Positions 1-5,508 of a stretch of DNA of 5,508 nucleotides are shown here, piece by piece. The translations under genes and the position numbers were made by a program. The DNA is from Actinomycetota bacterium. Its GTDB lineage: Bacteria; Actinomycetota; UBA4738. Position 1 is the stretch's first letter; every line of letters starts with the position of its first letter. The stretch lies in assembly GCA_005885025.1 (NCBI GenBank), contig VAYC01000352.1:1-5508 (forward strand). The letters are read 5' to 3'. The notes beneath the pieces are model-generated. The model did no database searches, was not told where the DNA came from, and saw only the letters and a list, made by a program, of their open reading frames with translations.

Positions 1-98
1 TGACCCTGTGGCAGGAGGACCCGCTGGAGGACGTGTCCGCCCTGTTGGCCCCGCGGCTGGTCATGAAAGCTGGGCAGATCGTCTTCGAAGCCAGCTGA
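1..98 (+). CDS. C-terminal tail of a probable amidohydrolase (5' end outside window)
   Basis: Reading from base 3 gives 31 residues ending at the TGA at 96-98. The segment has the look of the end of amidohydrolase-superfamily enzymes (imidazolonepropionase or dipeptidase-like): an acidic DPLEDVSAL stretch followed by RLVMKAGQIVFE. In that family this is where the chain returns to the small beta-sandwich domain, with the pattern 'DPLxDIxxL...VxLVMKxGxxV'. The metal ligands and the substrate-defining part lie outside the window, so no substrate can be given. The gene runs in the same direction as the RmuC gene 116 bp downstream. A short tail of an unrelated protein cannot be fully excluded. Confidence 0.6.
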   Translation, partial: TLWQEDPLEDVSALLAPRLVMKAGQIVFEAS

Positions 99-197
99 CA
101 TCAGCCCTCCGGTCCACTCTCCCCGGGGCGTTTTCCCTGCTCAGCCCCTGTCAGACCCCGCCTCTAGAGTCAGGGGACCGGAACAAAGACCAACGTA

Positions 198-205
198 GAG
201 GAAGG
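198..205 (+). promoter_or_regulatory. Shine-Dalgarno site fixing the rmuC start
   Basis: The purine run GAGGAAGG ends 9 bases before the ATG at 215. It decides the start. The frame is open back to base 8, but the upstream part has no hydrophobic character and overlaps the tail of the previous gene, whereas the protein starting at 215 begins directly with a membrane anchor. Confidence 0.75.
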
Positions 206-214
206 AATCCGCTC

Positions 215-1201
215 ATGCCCGGGTATGTGATCCTCGGCCTCATCGTCTGCGCCCTGGTCGTGGGATGGCTCGCGGTCGGCGCCTTTCGCCGGATCCTCGA
301 TGCTCGGCTCGCCGCGACCGACGCCGGGGTGCGTCGGCTGACCGACGCTTCCCTCCTCGGTGACCGAGGGGCGAGAGAGGTCCGGCAGGAGGTCTCCGCG
401 GTTCGCGAGGTCCTCGACCGGATCCAGGTGCGGGAGCAGGAACGCCGGGAACGCGAGGAGCAGGCGTGGGCGAATCTGCGAAGGATGTCGTCCGTCCTCT
501 CCGGTTCGCAGCGGGTCGGCCGAGCAGGCGAGCGGGTCCTCGACGAGGTGCTGGGCTCCCTTCCGCCTTCGATGCTCGAACGCGACTTCCGCGTGAACGG
601 TCGCGTCGTGGAGTTCGCGCTGGTCCTTCCCGACGGCAAGCGCCTTCCGATCGACTCCAAGTGGCCGGCCGAGCGGGAGCTGCAGCTTCTGGACGGCCCA
701 GCGGAAGGGGAGGAACGTGAGAGGGCCGTGCTCGCCGTCGAGCGCATCGTCGCCAGGCGAGCCAAGGAGGTCAGCGGGTACCGTGACCCGTCGCTTACCG
801 CGCCCTTGGCGGTGGCCGCCGTGCCGGACGCCGCCTACGCGGTCCTGCGTCGTGCGCACGTCGACGCCTATCGGCTGGGGGTGATCGTCGTCCCGTACTC
901 CACGGCGCTGCCGATCGTGCTGGCGCTGCACGTCCTCGCTTCGCGACTCGGGGCAGTGGGCGACGTGCAGTCCTGTCTGGCCGATGTCGGCGCCGTCCTG
1001 GACGCGATGGAGGCGACCCTCGAGAACAAGCTGGAGCGGGCCTCGACCATGCTCGCCAACGGCACTGGGGAGCTGCGGGGGCAAGTGGGGCAAGCCCGAA
1101 CCGCGGTGGCCCGGGCGCGTGAGCGCGGCCCGGAAGCGACTTCTGGAGAGCCTCAGCCCGATGACGCGCGTGGATCGCCGTGGCTACTCGAGGTCGGTTG
1201 A
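215..1201 (+). CDS. rmuC: RmuC-family protein, membrane-anchored, predicted DNA recombination nuclease
   Basis: The protein has 328 residues, shorter than E. coli RmuC (about 475). Residues 4-24 form one strongly hydrophobic N-terminal helix with little ahead of it. A charged, Arg/Glu-rich stretch at about 50-95 is probably coiled coil. The RmuC domain follows at about 97-290. Its core resembles a PD-(D/E)XK nuclease fold: the block VVEFALVLPDGKRLPIDSK (131-149) contains E133, D147 and K149, with the usual DSK signature. A conserved hydrophobic segment, LGVIVVPYSTALPIVLAL (221-238), follows. In the family, RmuC limits recombination at inverted repeats; the biochemical activity is inferred from the fold. 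The first acidic residue is Glu where E. coli-type proteins have Asp. The tail after about 300 is polar and probably disordered. The stop lies 36 bases before the next gene on the same strand. Confidence 0.85.
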   Translation: MPGYVILGLIVCALVVGWLAVGAFRRILDARLAATDAGVRRLTDASLLGDRGAREVRQEVSAVREVLDRIQVREQERREREEQAWANLRRMSSVLSGSQRVGRAGERVLDEVLGSLPPSMLERDFRVNGRVVEFALVLPDGKRLPIDSKWPAERELQLLDGPAEGEERERAVLAVERIVARRAKEVSGYRDPSLTAPLAVAAVPDAAYAVLRRAHVDAYRLGVIVVPYSTALPIVLALHVLASRLGAVGDVQSCLADVGAVLDAMEATLENKLERASTMLANGTGELRGQVGQARTAVARARERGPEATSGEPQPDDARGSPWLLEVG

Positions 1202-1223
1202 CCAGTCCCGCAGAGTCCTGGGC

Positions 1224-1229
1224 TATCCT
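1224..1229 (+). promoter_or_regulatory. Candidate -10 hexamer for a leaderless mRNA
   Basis: TATCCT fits the actinobacterial TAnnnT -10 pattern and ends 8 bases before the GTG at 1238. That would place the transcript start at or beside the first base of the start codon. No Shine-Dalgarno sequence is visible before this GTG. A TTGACC at 1198-1203 resembles a -35 element, but the 20-base spacer is longer than ideal, so its role is doubtful. Confidence 0.4.
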
Positions 1230-1237
1230 GCCGGCCG

Positions 1238-1573
1238 GTGGACTTCTTCGAGGCCCTGAAGCGGCGCGGCTTCATCCCCGGACAGCAACGGGTGGGCGGG
1301 GGCCTCCAGACGTTCTCAGCCAGGCCGAACCGCTTCCTCACCTATTGGGTCCATGTGTACGACGACGGGACGGCGCTGTTCACCTGGGAGTTCGCCGTCA
1401 CCGATTACCTGCTGGAGCACGGTATGCAGCTCGGATCGGGCGAAGCCTTGAACACCTTCCTCTTTCCCGTGCAGGACGAGCGAGGCGCCCAGGACCCCGC
1501 TTGGCTTGCACATGCCATCGAGCTGGCCGAGGCCCGCCTGCGGGAGGTCAACCTGGCGGGCGACGAGGCCTGA
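1238..1573 (+). CDS. Conserved-looking hypothetical protein, 111 residues
   Basis: I do not recognise a named family. The GTG at 1238 is the only usable start: between the in-frame TGA at 1199-1201 (the rmuC stop) and this GTG there is no other ATG, GTG or TTG. The protein is soluble, with no signal peptide or membrane segment. It begins with a short amphipathic helix (MDFFEALKRRGF), then a region rich in aromatics and beta-prone residues (about 22-52, including YWVHVYDDGTALFTWEFAV), and ends in a charged helix (about 85-105, AHAIELAEARLREV). There are no cysteines, no obvious catalytic motif and no paired metal-binding residues. The acid-aromatic pattern suggests a small alpha/beta fold. Its coding character matches its neighbours, which supports a real gene. 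Its stop is 13 bases from the stop of the convergent kinase gene. Confidence 0.75.
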   Translation: MDFFEALKRRGFIPGQQRVGGGLQTFSARPNRFLTYWVHVYDDGTALFTWEFAVTDYLLEHGMQLGSGEALNTFLFPVQDERGAQDPAWLAHAIELAEARLREVNLAGDEA

Positions 1574-1608
1574 AGCGCAGTCTGAGCTAGAGGGAGGTCA
1601 CGGCCTCG
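1564..1608. terminator. Weak inverted repeat spanning two convergent stop codons
   Basis: CGAGGCC at 1564-1570 and GGCCTCG at 1602-1608 are perfect 7-bp complements with a 31-base loop. The loop contains both stop codons of the convergent genes (1571-1573 on plus, 1587-1589 on minus). The arms could form a bidirectional terminator stem. The long loop, the absence of a T-tract and the short arms make chance likely. Confidence 0.15.
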
Positions 1609-3037
1609 GGTTCCCGGGGTTGTCCCGGTCGCCCGTTGCCGCTTCGAGGAGGAGCAATCGGGATCTTGACAATGAAGGTGCTTCCCTCCTTCGGGAGGCT
1701 GGTCACCTCGACCGTTCCGCCAAGGATCGACGTGAGTTCCTTGACCAAGCTCAAGCCCAGCCCCACACCGCCGTACCCTCGAGTCACCGAGGAATCCACC
1801 TGATAGAAACGGTCGAAGATCCGGTCGAGATGCTCCTGGGCGATTCCAATGCCCCGATCGCGCACCGAGACCGCGACGGACTCTCCATCTCGCCATGCAG
1901 TCACCTCGCACGAGGTCCCTGCGCTGGAGAACTTGAGAGCGTTGTCGAGGAGGTTCGTCATGATCAGCTCGATTCGCTGCCGGTCGCTGATCACGATCGG
2001 AAGGTTGGGCGGCAGCGAGACCACCACCCGCCGGCCCCGAGGCCCAAGGGTGGTGAGCGCTTCCCGCATGACGTCGGGCAGCGACATGGGCACGAGCGTC
2101 AGACGGCCCCGCTCGTCTTCGATGCGAGAGGAGGCGAGGAGGTTCTCGACCAGGCGGGACAGCCGATCGCCCTGTCGCTCGATCGCGTCGAGGAATTCCT
2201 CGCGAGCCGCCGGGTCGTCGGAGAACTCCGGTCGCCTGAGCGTCTTGGCGTAGCCGATGATGGAGGTGAGCGGCGTCCGGACCTCATGGGAAGCCATGGC
2301 CACGAACCCGTCTTTGAGCTCGTTCAGGTCCCTCAACTCTGCCACGGTCTGCTGTTCGCGCTCGAGGAGGCTCCGGAGCTGCTCGGCCTGCTCGGCGAGC
2401 GTGTCGTTCTGGGACGAAAGCGTCTTGGCGACCCGTCGGGTGATCGGCAGGAGCAGCAGATACAGGGTGGCTGATTGATCTGCTGCTGGATGCCGGCGTA
2501 GTTGGTGTAGAGCTCGGCGACCGCATCGGGCACGCCGCTCCGGGATCCCTGGAGATACAGCGGGACGTAGGTCTCGAACAGCTTGGAGAATCGCTGACGC
2601 TCGAAGATGTTCTCGGCGCTGCTGAGGTTGCTCACCCCACTGTGCGGCTCACCGGAGAAGGCCTCCTCGAGGTCATCCTCTGGCCCGAAATTCCGCCCGA
2701 TGAGGCGCGATTCGTCGGAGAACAGAACCGTTCCGTCGCGACGCCACAGCTTGAGGCGGACCACCGGCGGCTGGAGCACCCGGTTTCGCACAACGTCGTT
2801 GAGGTGCTCGAACCGATCGCTCGTGGGGTCCATGGGAGAGATCACATCCCGGGTTGTGACCTCATAAGGAAGGATCGACTTGGCGACGAACAGCGCATGG
2901 TCGGTCGCGGCCTGCTCCTCCCGCTTGCGCAACTGGCCCGAGATGCCGAACGCGAGGACGACCCCGATGACGATGAACGCGATCAGGCTGGTGAGGGCGA
3001 ATCTCGTGCCCAGGCGGGGGCTCTCGTAGAAGGCCAT
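1587..3037 (-). CDS. Class I sensor histidine kinase, frameshifted at the second membrane segment
   Basis: The sequence holds one gene in two frames. The first part (3037 down to about 2471, residues 1-189) has a membrane helix at 13-33 and an extracytoplasmic sensor domain at about 35-175 with a PAS/Cache-like strand, LWRRDGTVLFSDES (97-110). The second part, one frame away, runs to the stop at 1587. Numbering as if one base were missing, it has a helical linker (about 202-247), HisKA with H-box SHEVRTPLTSIIGY (phospho-acceptor H251), N-box NLLDNALKF (N366), G1 DRGIG (394-398), F-box IFDRFYQVD and G2 GGVGLGLSL. All ATP-binding boxes are intact, so the family call is firm; the stimulus is unknown. 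No response regulator is in the window. ATG 3037 is the first start codon at the head of the membrane anchor; I see no good Shine-Dalgarno sequence. As given, the sequence would produce a truncated sensor without kinase. Confidence 0.85.
2463..2474 (-). other. Frameshift point in the histidine kinase gene
   Basis: Upstream of this point (minus strand) the frame ends in the plausible residues GIQQQINQ; downstream, the frame one base earlier gives TLYLLLLPITRRVAKTL and then the linker. Adding a number of bases equal to 1 modulo 3 restores one frame. No X-XXY-YYZ slippery heptamer is present, so programmed frameshifting is not supported. The stretch just after the break is CTG-rich, a context prone to slippage or assembly collapse. 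Confidence 0.8.
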
Positions 3038-3082
3038 CGAATTGAGGTATCGGACGTCCTCGGTGGGGGATGGAGCGTCCCC

Positions 3083-3105
3083 AGGCTGGGAGGCTGGCCC
3101 AGCCT
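3083..3105. repeat. Palindrome plus direct repeat in the divergent promoter region
   Basis: AGGCTGG occurs at 3083-3089 and again at 3091-3097. The second copy forms a perfect 7-bp inverted repeat with CCAGCCT at 3099-3105 around a single central C. It sits midway in the 120 bp between the divergent kinase and deacetylase genes, about 50 bases from each start codon, where an operator for a dimeric regulator would be expected. It could also be a chance product of GC-rich sequence; no regulator is known to bind it. Confidence 0.35.
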
Positions 3106-3142
3106 CTTGCCCTGCTCGCTGGGCGGTTGCACGAGGTTCGGA

Positions 3143-3148
3143 TAGTCT
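3143..3148 (+). promoter_or_regulatory. Candidate -10 hexamer for the deacetylase operon
   Basis: TAGTCT matches TAnnnT and ends 9 bases before the ATG at 3158, so transcription could start at or very near the start codon. A GGAG at 3154-3157 touches the ATG and is too close to act as a Shine-Dalgarno site, which agrees with a leaderless or nearly leaderless mRNA. No -35 element at normal spacing is evident. Confidence 0.4.
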
Positions 3149-3157
3149 GGCCTGGAG

Positions 3158-3868
3158 ATGGAATTCGAGCGGGCCATCGTGGTCTTCGCCCATCCCGACG
3201 ACGCCGAGTTCGGGTCGGCCGGGACGGTGGCCTCCTGGACTCGAGCGGGGACCGAGGTCGTGTATGTGTGCGTGACCGACGGCTCGGCGGGGTCGAACGA
3301 GCCGGGGGTGATCCGGGAGGAGCTGGCGGAAATCCGAGAGGTCGAGCAACGGGCGGCATGCGACGTCCTCGGGGTCACCGACTGCGTTTTCCTCGGCATC
3401 CCCGACGGTTTGGTCGAGGTCACGCTGGACCTCCGCAGATCCCTCACCCGCGAGGTTCGCCGGTACCGCCCCGACGTCCTGGTGACCCCCGATCCCACCA
3501 GGTTCTGGGACGAGGAACGGCGATACATCAACCACTCGGACCACCGGGCGGTCGGGCAGGCCTGCATGGCGGTGCTCAATCCGGACTCCTCCACCCGCCC
3601 CATGTTCGCGGAACTCCTCGAGGAGGGCCTGGAGCCGTTCGAAGTTCGCTACCTGTGGATTCCAACCTGGGGCGAAGAAGCCGATACCTACGTGGACATC
3701 ACCGATACGATCGAGGTGAAGATCCAAGCACTTCGCTGCCACAAGTCCCAGATCCACGACTGGCCGGTGGAGGACTGGATTCGGGAGCGGGCCCACAAGA
3801 GAGGAGAGCCGGCCGGCGTGGAATTCGCCGAATCCTTCAAGACGTTCAAGCTCCGAGAGGAGCGATAG
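3158..3868 (+). CDS. PIG-L/LmbE-family N-acetylglucosaminyl-type deacetylase
   Basis: This is a 236-residue protein with the complete signature of the zinc-dependent LmbE/PIG-L fold. AHPDD lies at 11-15, giving zinc ligands H12 and D15 and the probable catalytic base D14. TDGSAG is at 40-45, an R-E helix at 60-67 leads into a Leu-Gly (71-72), and NHSDHRAVG at 125-133 supplies the third zinc ligand, H129. Family members hydrolyse N-acetyl groups from sugars or sugar conjugates, for example MshB in mycothiol synthesis, Mca in conjugate detoxification and BshB in bacillithiol synthesis. At 236 residues it is shorter than MshB or Mca (about 290-300), so it is a generic member and the substrate is not known. 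It is cytosolic, with no signal peptide. It is transcribed divergently from the histidine kinase and its stop lies 3 bases before the next gene, whose ribosome site is inside this gene. Confidence 0.9.
   Translation: MEFERAIVVFAHPDDAEFGSAGTVASWTRAGTEVVYVCVTDGSAGSNEPGVIREELAEIREVEQRAACDVLGVTDCVFLGIPDGLVEVTLDLRRSLTREVRRYRPDVLVTPDPTRFWDEERRYINHSDHRAVGQACMAVLNPDSSTRPMFAELLEEGLEPFEVRYLWIPTWGEEADTYVDITDTIEVKIQALRCHKSQIHDWPVEDWIRERAHKRGEPAGVEFAESFKTFKLREER
3855..3862 (+). promoter_or_regulatory. Shine-Dalgarno site inside the deacetylase 3' end
   Basis: GAGAGGAG ends 9 bases before the ATG at 3872 and overlaps the last codons of the deacetylase gene. The next gene is therefore probably translated from the same mRNA and coupled to the deacetylase. 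Confidence 0.75.
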
Positions 3869-3871
3869 CCG

Positions 3872-4423
3872 ATGGCTGACTTCGACCCCCTCGACGAAAG
3901 CAGCGAGGGTCAGGGCGAGGAGGAAGACGAGGACTTCCGCCACGAGCTCTCCGAGGACGAACGCGAGAGCGTGGAGGCGGACCTCGAGGACCTCGACTCC
4001 ATGCGGACGGTGTTCGAGCCGCAGGGAGCCAAGGGCGTGGTCATCGCGTGCACCGAGTGCGGCGCGAACCACTACTACGGTTGGGAGCTCCTGCGGGAGA
4101 GCCTCGAGCACATGCTGGACACCGGCGAGCCTCGGGTTCACGAACCTGCGTATCAGCCGAAGGAAGACGACTATGTCGTGTGGGACTACGGCAAGGGATA
4201 CGTCGACGCCCTCTCCGATGCCGGTTTGGAGGCCGGACCTCGCGTGGAAGTCACGTCTTGCGGCTGGTGCGAGACGCCCGTGGAGTCGCACTTCGCCTTC
4301 TGCCCGAAGTGCGGACGTCCCATGGCGGTACTCCGCCTGTACCGCGAGCTGCTCGACCGAGGCATGGACGAACGCGACGTCCGGGCCATCCTCCTGCGAG
4401 CCGGCTTCGAACCGTTCTCCTAG
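3872..4423 (+). CDS. DUF5319-family protein with added C-terminal zinc ribbon
   Basis: The protein has 183 residues in three parts. Residues 1-40 are very acidic and probably disordered. Residues 32-113 match, from memory, the actinobacterial DUF5319 core as in mycobacterial Rv3412 (about 136 residues): ESVEADLEDL, then GVVIACTECGANHYYGWELL with C60 and C63, HEPAY (90-94) and VVWDYGKGYVDA (102-113). Function of this family is unknown. The third part is extra: a four-cysteine zinc ribbon, C130-x2-C133-x10-C144-x2-C147, with the second knuckle reading CPKCGRPM, followed by two short helices (about 153-180, RELLDRGMDERDVRAILLRAGF). The two cysteine pairs suggest metal binding and perhaps a nucleic acid or protein contact; that is inference. 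It is the second gene of an operon with the deacetylase (3-base gap). Its stop lies 9 bases from the stop of the convergent ligD. Confidence 0.85.
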   Translation: MADFDPLDESSEGQGEEEDEDFRHELSEDERESVEADLEDLDSMRTVFEPQGAKGVVIACTECGANHYYGWELLRESLEHMLDTGEPRVHEPAYQPKEDDYVVWDYGKGYVDALSDAGLEAGPRVEVTSCGWCETPVESHFAFCPKCGRPMAVLRLYRELLDRGMDERDVRAILLRAGFEPFS

Positions 4424-4448
4424 AGGGTCCGATCAGGCCGCCGGCTCG
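4397..4448. terminator. Inverted repeat bracketing two convergent stop codons, possible bidirectional terminator
   Basis: CGAGCCGGC at 4397-4405 and GCCGGCTCG at 4440-4448 are perfect 9-bp complements with a 34-base loop. The loop holds the stop codon of the DUF5319 gene (4421-4423) and that of ligD (4433-4435). With only 9 bp between the genes, a shared terminator would have to sit here. There is no T-tract, as is common in GC-rich actinobacterial terminators, and the loop is long, so this is tentative. Confidence 0.3.
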
Positions 4449-5508
4449 AGGATGCAGTCCTCCGGGGGCTTGTCCGGCCGAAGTCCCTTGAACGAAGGGG
4501 CACGCAACTTCCCTGCTGCGGTCATCTGGAGATACTCGACCTCACACACGAGCTCGGGCCGCACCCACCGCGCACCCTTGACCGGCGGCGGGCCGATCCG
4601 TCTCCAGCTCGGAGAGCCGGTCGAGGAGGGTCTTGAGCATCCGGTCGGTGAACCCCGTTCCCACCTGGCCGACCCAGATGAGCTTCCCATCCCGGTAGGC
4701 CCCCAGCAAGAGAGCCCCGAAGGCGTCGCTTCTTCCCTTCTGGCCGGGCGTGTAGCCGAGGATCACGCAGTCCTGCCGCTTCAAGATCTTGATCTTGCGC
4801 CAGTCGTCCGACCGCCGACCCGGCACGTATTTGCTGGAAGCCCGCTTGCCGATCACACCTTCCAGCCCTAGCCCTCGGGCCGCTTCGTAGAAGCGCTTGC
4901 CTTCGTCGGGCACCCAGTAGACGAGCCGCAAACCCTTGTCTTCCATCACGACCTGCTGGAGCCGTTGCCGGCGGTCCGAGAGCGACAAGCCCGTGAGATC
5001 CTGCCCGTCCAGCCACAGCAGATCGAACGCCACCAATTCGACGGGGATCTTCTTGCGGATCCGCTCGATGTCGCCAGGCGACGCCAGGTTCATCCGCTGC
5101 TGCAGCAGCTCGAACGAGGTTCGACCGCTGTCGTCCGTGGCCACGATCTCACCGTCGATCACTGCGTTGATCGCATTGACCCTGCGGTACAGGCGCGACA
5201 GCTCCGGGTAGGTGGTCGTGTGGTCGCGGCCCGTCCGCGAGATCAGTCGAACGGACTCGCCCTCGATGTAGAGGAGCGTCCGGACTCCGTCGAACTTCGG
5301 CTCGAACCACCACCCCGTCGCGTCGAAGGGCGCGTGGCCGCCCTGCGCCAGCATCGGGGTGAAGAGAGGTGGCCTCGCGAGGGGCTGCTCTTCGGAGGCC
5401 TTGCCCATGAGGATCAGCCAGTCCCGGTCTCTGGTCTTCACGAGGTGGTATTCGCCCCGGTACCGCTCGCCGTGCAGGCGGAAGCTGACCTTCTTATCCG
5501 TCCACTCC
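4433..5508 (-). CDS. ligD: ATP-dependent DNA ligase D (phosphoesterase end plus ligase domain), 5' partial, frameshifted near the C-terminus
   Basis: The gene enters from the right edge on the minus strand. The first visible residues (SFRLHGERYRGEYHLVKTR, about 5484-5428) are the end of the LigD 3'-phosphoesterase domain, so the real start lies outside and the GTG at 5441 is internal. After a short linker (PPLFTPMLA) comes the ligase domain: motif I EPKFDGVR with the adenylated lysine encoded at 5297-5295, then DGEIVATD, VAFDLLWLDG, motif IV EGVIGKR, motif V DWRKIK, and an OB domain starting VILGYTPG. Near 4590 the frame breaks. The next frame carries the expected C-terminus, KGARWVRPELVCEVEY and then the RAPSFKGLRPDK block with the motif VI-like RPDK, ending at 4433. 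LigD seals breaks in bacterial non-homologous end joining with Ku; Ku is not in the window. If the frameshift is real, motif VI is lost and ligation would be impaired. Confidence 0.88.
4581..4600 (-). other. Frameshift point in ligD
   Basis: On the minus strand the first frame reads SELETDRP and then turns into an unrelated tail that stops at 4542. The frame one base later reads GPPPVKGARWVRPELV. Adding a number of bases equal to 2 modulo 3 (or removing one) joins them. The break lies in a CCG-triplet run, where slippage or assembly error is likely. Confidence 0.8.

Noticed and set aside
109..181. Nested inverted repeats before rmuC (CCGGTCC 109-115 with GGACCGG 175-181; CCCCTG 145-150 with CAGGGG 171-176; short palindromes at 121-128 and 162-169)
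   Set aside because: The stems are short, overlap each other, have long loops and no T-tract; expected by chance at this GC content.
8..214. N-terminal extension of the rmuC frame back to base 8
   Set aside because: It overlaps the tail of the upstream gene in another frame, has no family-like sequence, and a good Shine-Dalgarno site plus a membrane anchor mark the ATG at 215 as the start.
1506..2474. Long plus-strand open frame opposite the histidine kinase
   Set aside because: The minus strand carries all the histidine kinase boxes here; the plus frame has no recognisable domain and overlaps the end of the 111-residue gene.
2463..2480. Programmed -1 frameshift in the histidine kinase
   Set aside because: No slippery heptamer or downstream stem is evident, and the membrane segment would still be too short, so deletion or assembly error fits better.
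3038..4291. Very long minus-strand open frame opposite the deacetylase and DUF5319 genes
   Set aside because: It is the antisense of two genes with clear motifs and a GC-rich shadow frame; only the part below 3037 is the real kinase N-terminus.
5400..5441. GTG at 5441 as the start of a stand-alone ligase
   Set aside because: The frame stays open to the window edge and the upstream residues (RLHGERYRGEYHL) match the end of the LigD phosphoesterase domain, so the GTG encodes an internal valine.
215..5508. A joint DNA-repair island formed by rmuC and ligD
   Set aside because: They lie more than 3 kb apart on opposite strands with unrelated genes between them, so shared function is not evidence of a linked system.

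Overview
The window is a dense, GC-rich stretch of bacterial chromosome with six protein genes and one gene tail, intergenic gaps of about 120 bases at most, and no tRNA, rRNA, CRISPR array or mobile element that I can see. The best lineage marker is the gene at 3872-4423. Its core matches the actinobacterial DUF5319 family (the Rv3412 type, compared from memory). High GC, TAnnnT -10 hexamers placed just before start codons, and an NHEJ-type ligase D also fit Actinomycetota. I cannot name a class or genus.

Layout: 1-98 (+) is the C-terminal tail of a probable amidohydrolase. 215-1201 (+) is a membrane-anchored RmuC-family protein. 1238-1573 (+) is a 111-residue protein of unknown function with a GTG start and a possibly leaderless mRNA. 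1587-3037 (-) is a class I sensor histidine kinase, broken by a frameshift exactly at its second membrane segment. A 120-bp divergent promoter region with a small palindrome separates it from a two-gene operon (+): a PIG-L/LmbE-type deacetylase at 3158-3868, and a DUF5319 protein with an added C-terminal zinc ribbon at 3872-4423. From 4433 to the right edge (-) lies DNA ligase D (end of the phosphoesterase domain plus the ATP-dependent ligase domain), frameshifted near its C-terminus.

How the genes work together: RmuC and LigD both act on DNA in recombination or end joining, but nothing shows they are co-regulated. The deacetylase and the zinc-ribbon protein are almost certainly translated from one mRNA. 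The histidine kinase has no response regulator in the window. Genes meet tail to tail at two very tight junctions (13 and 9 bp), each bracketed by an inverted repeat that spans both stop codons.

The main anomalies are the two interrupted minus-strand genes. In both, the flanking protein matches its family well on either side of the break, and residues expected at the break appear to be missing, so small deletions (real or from assembly) explain them better than single-base errors. I found no clear new multi-gene system. The most original item is the DUF5319 plus zinc-ribbon architecture coupled to a deacetylase.
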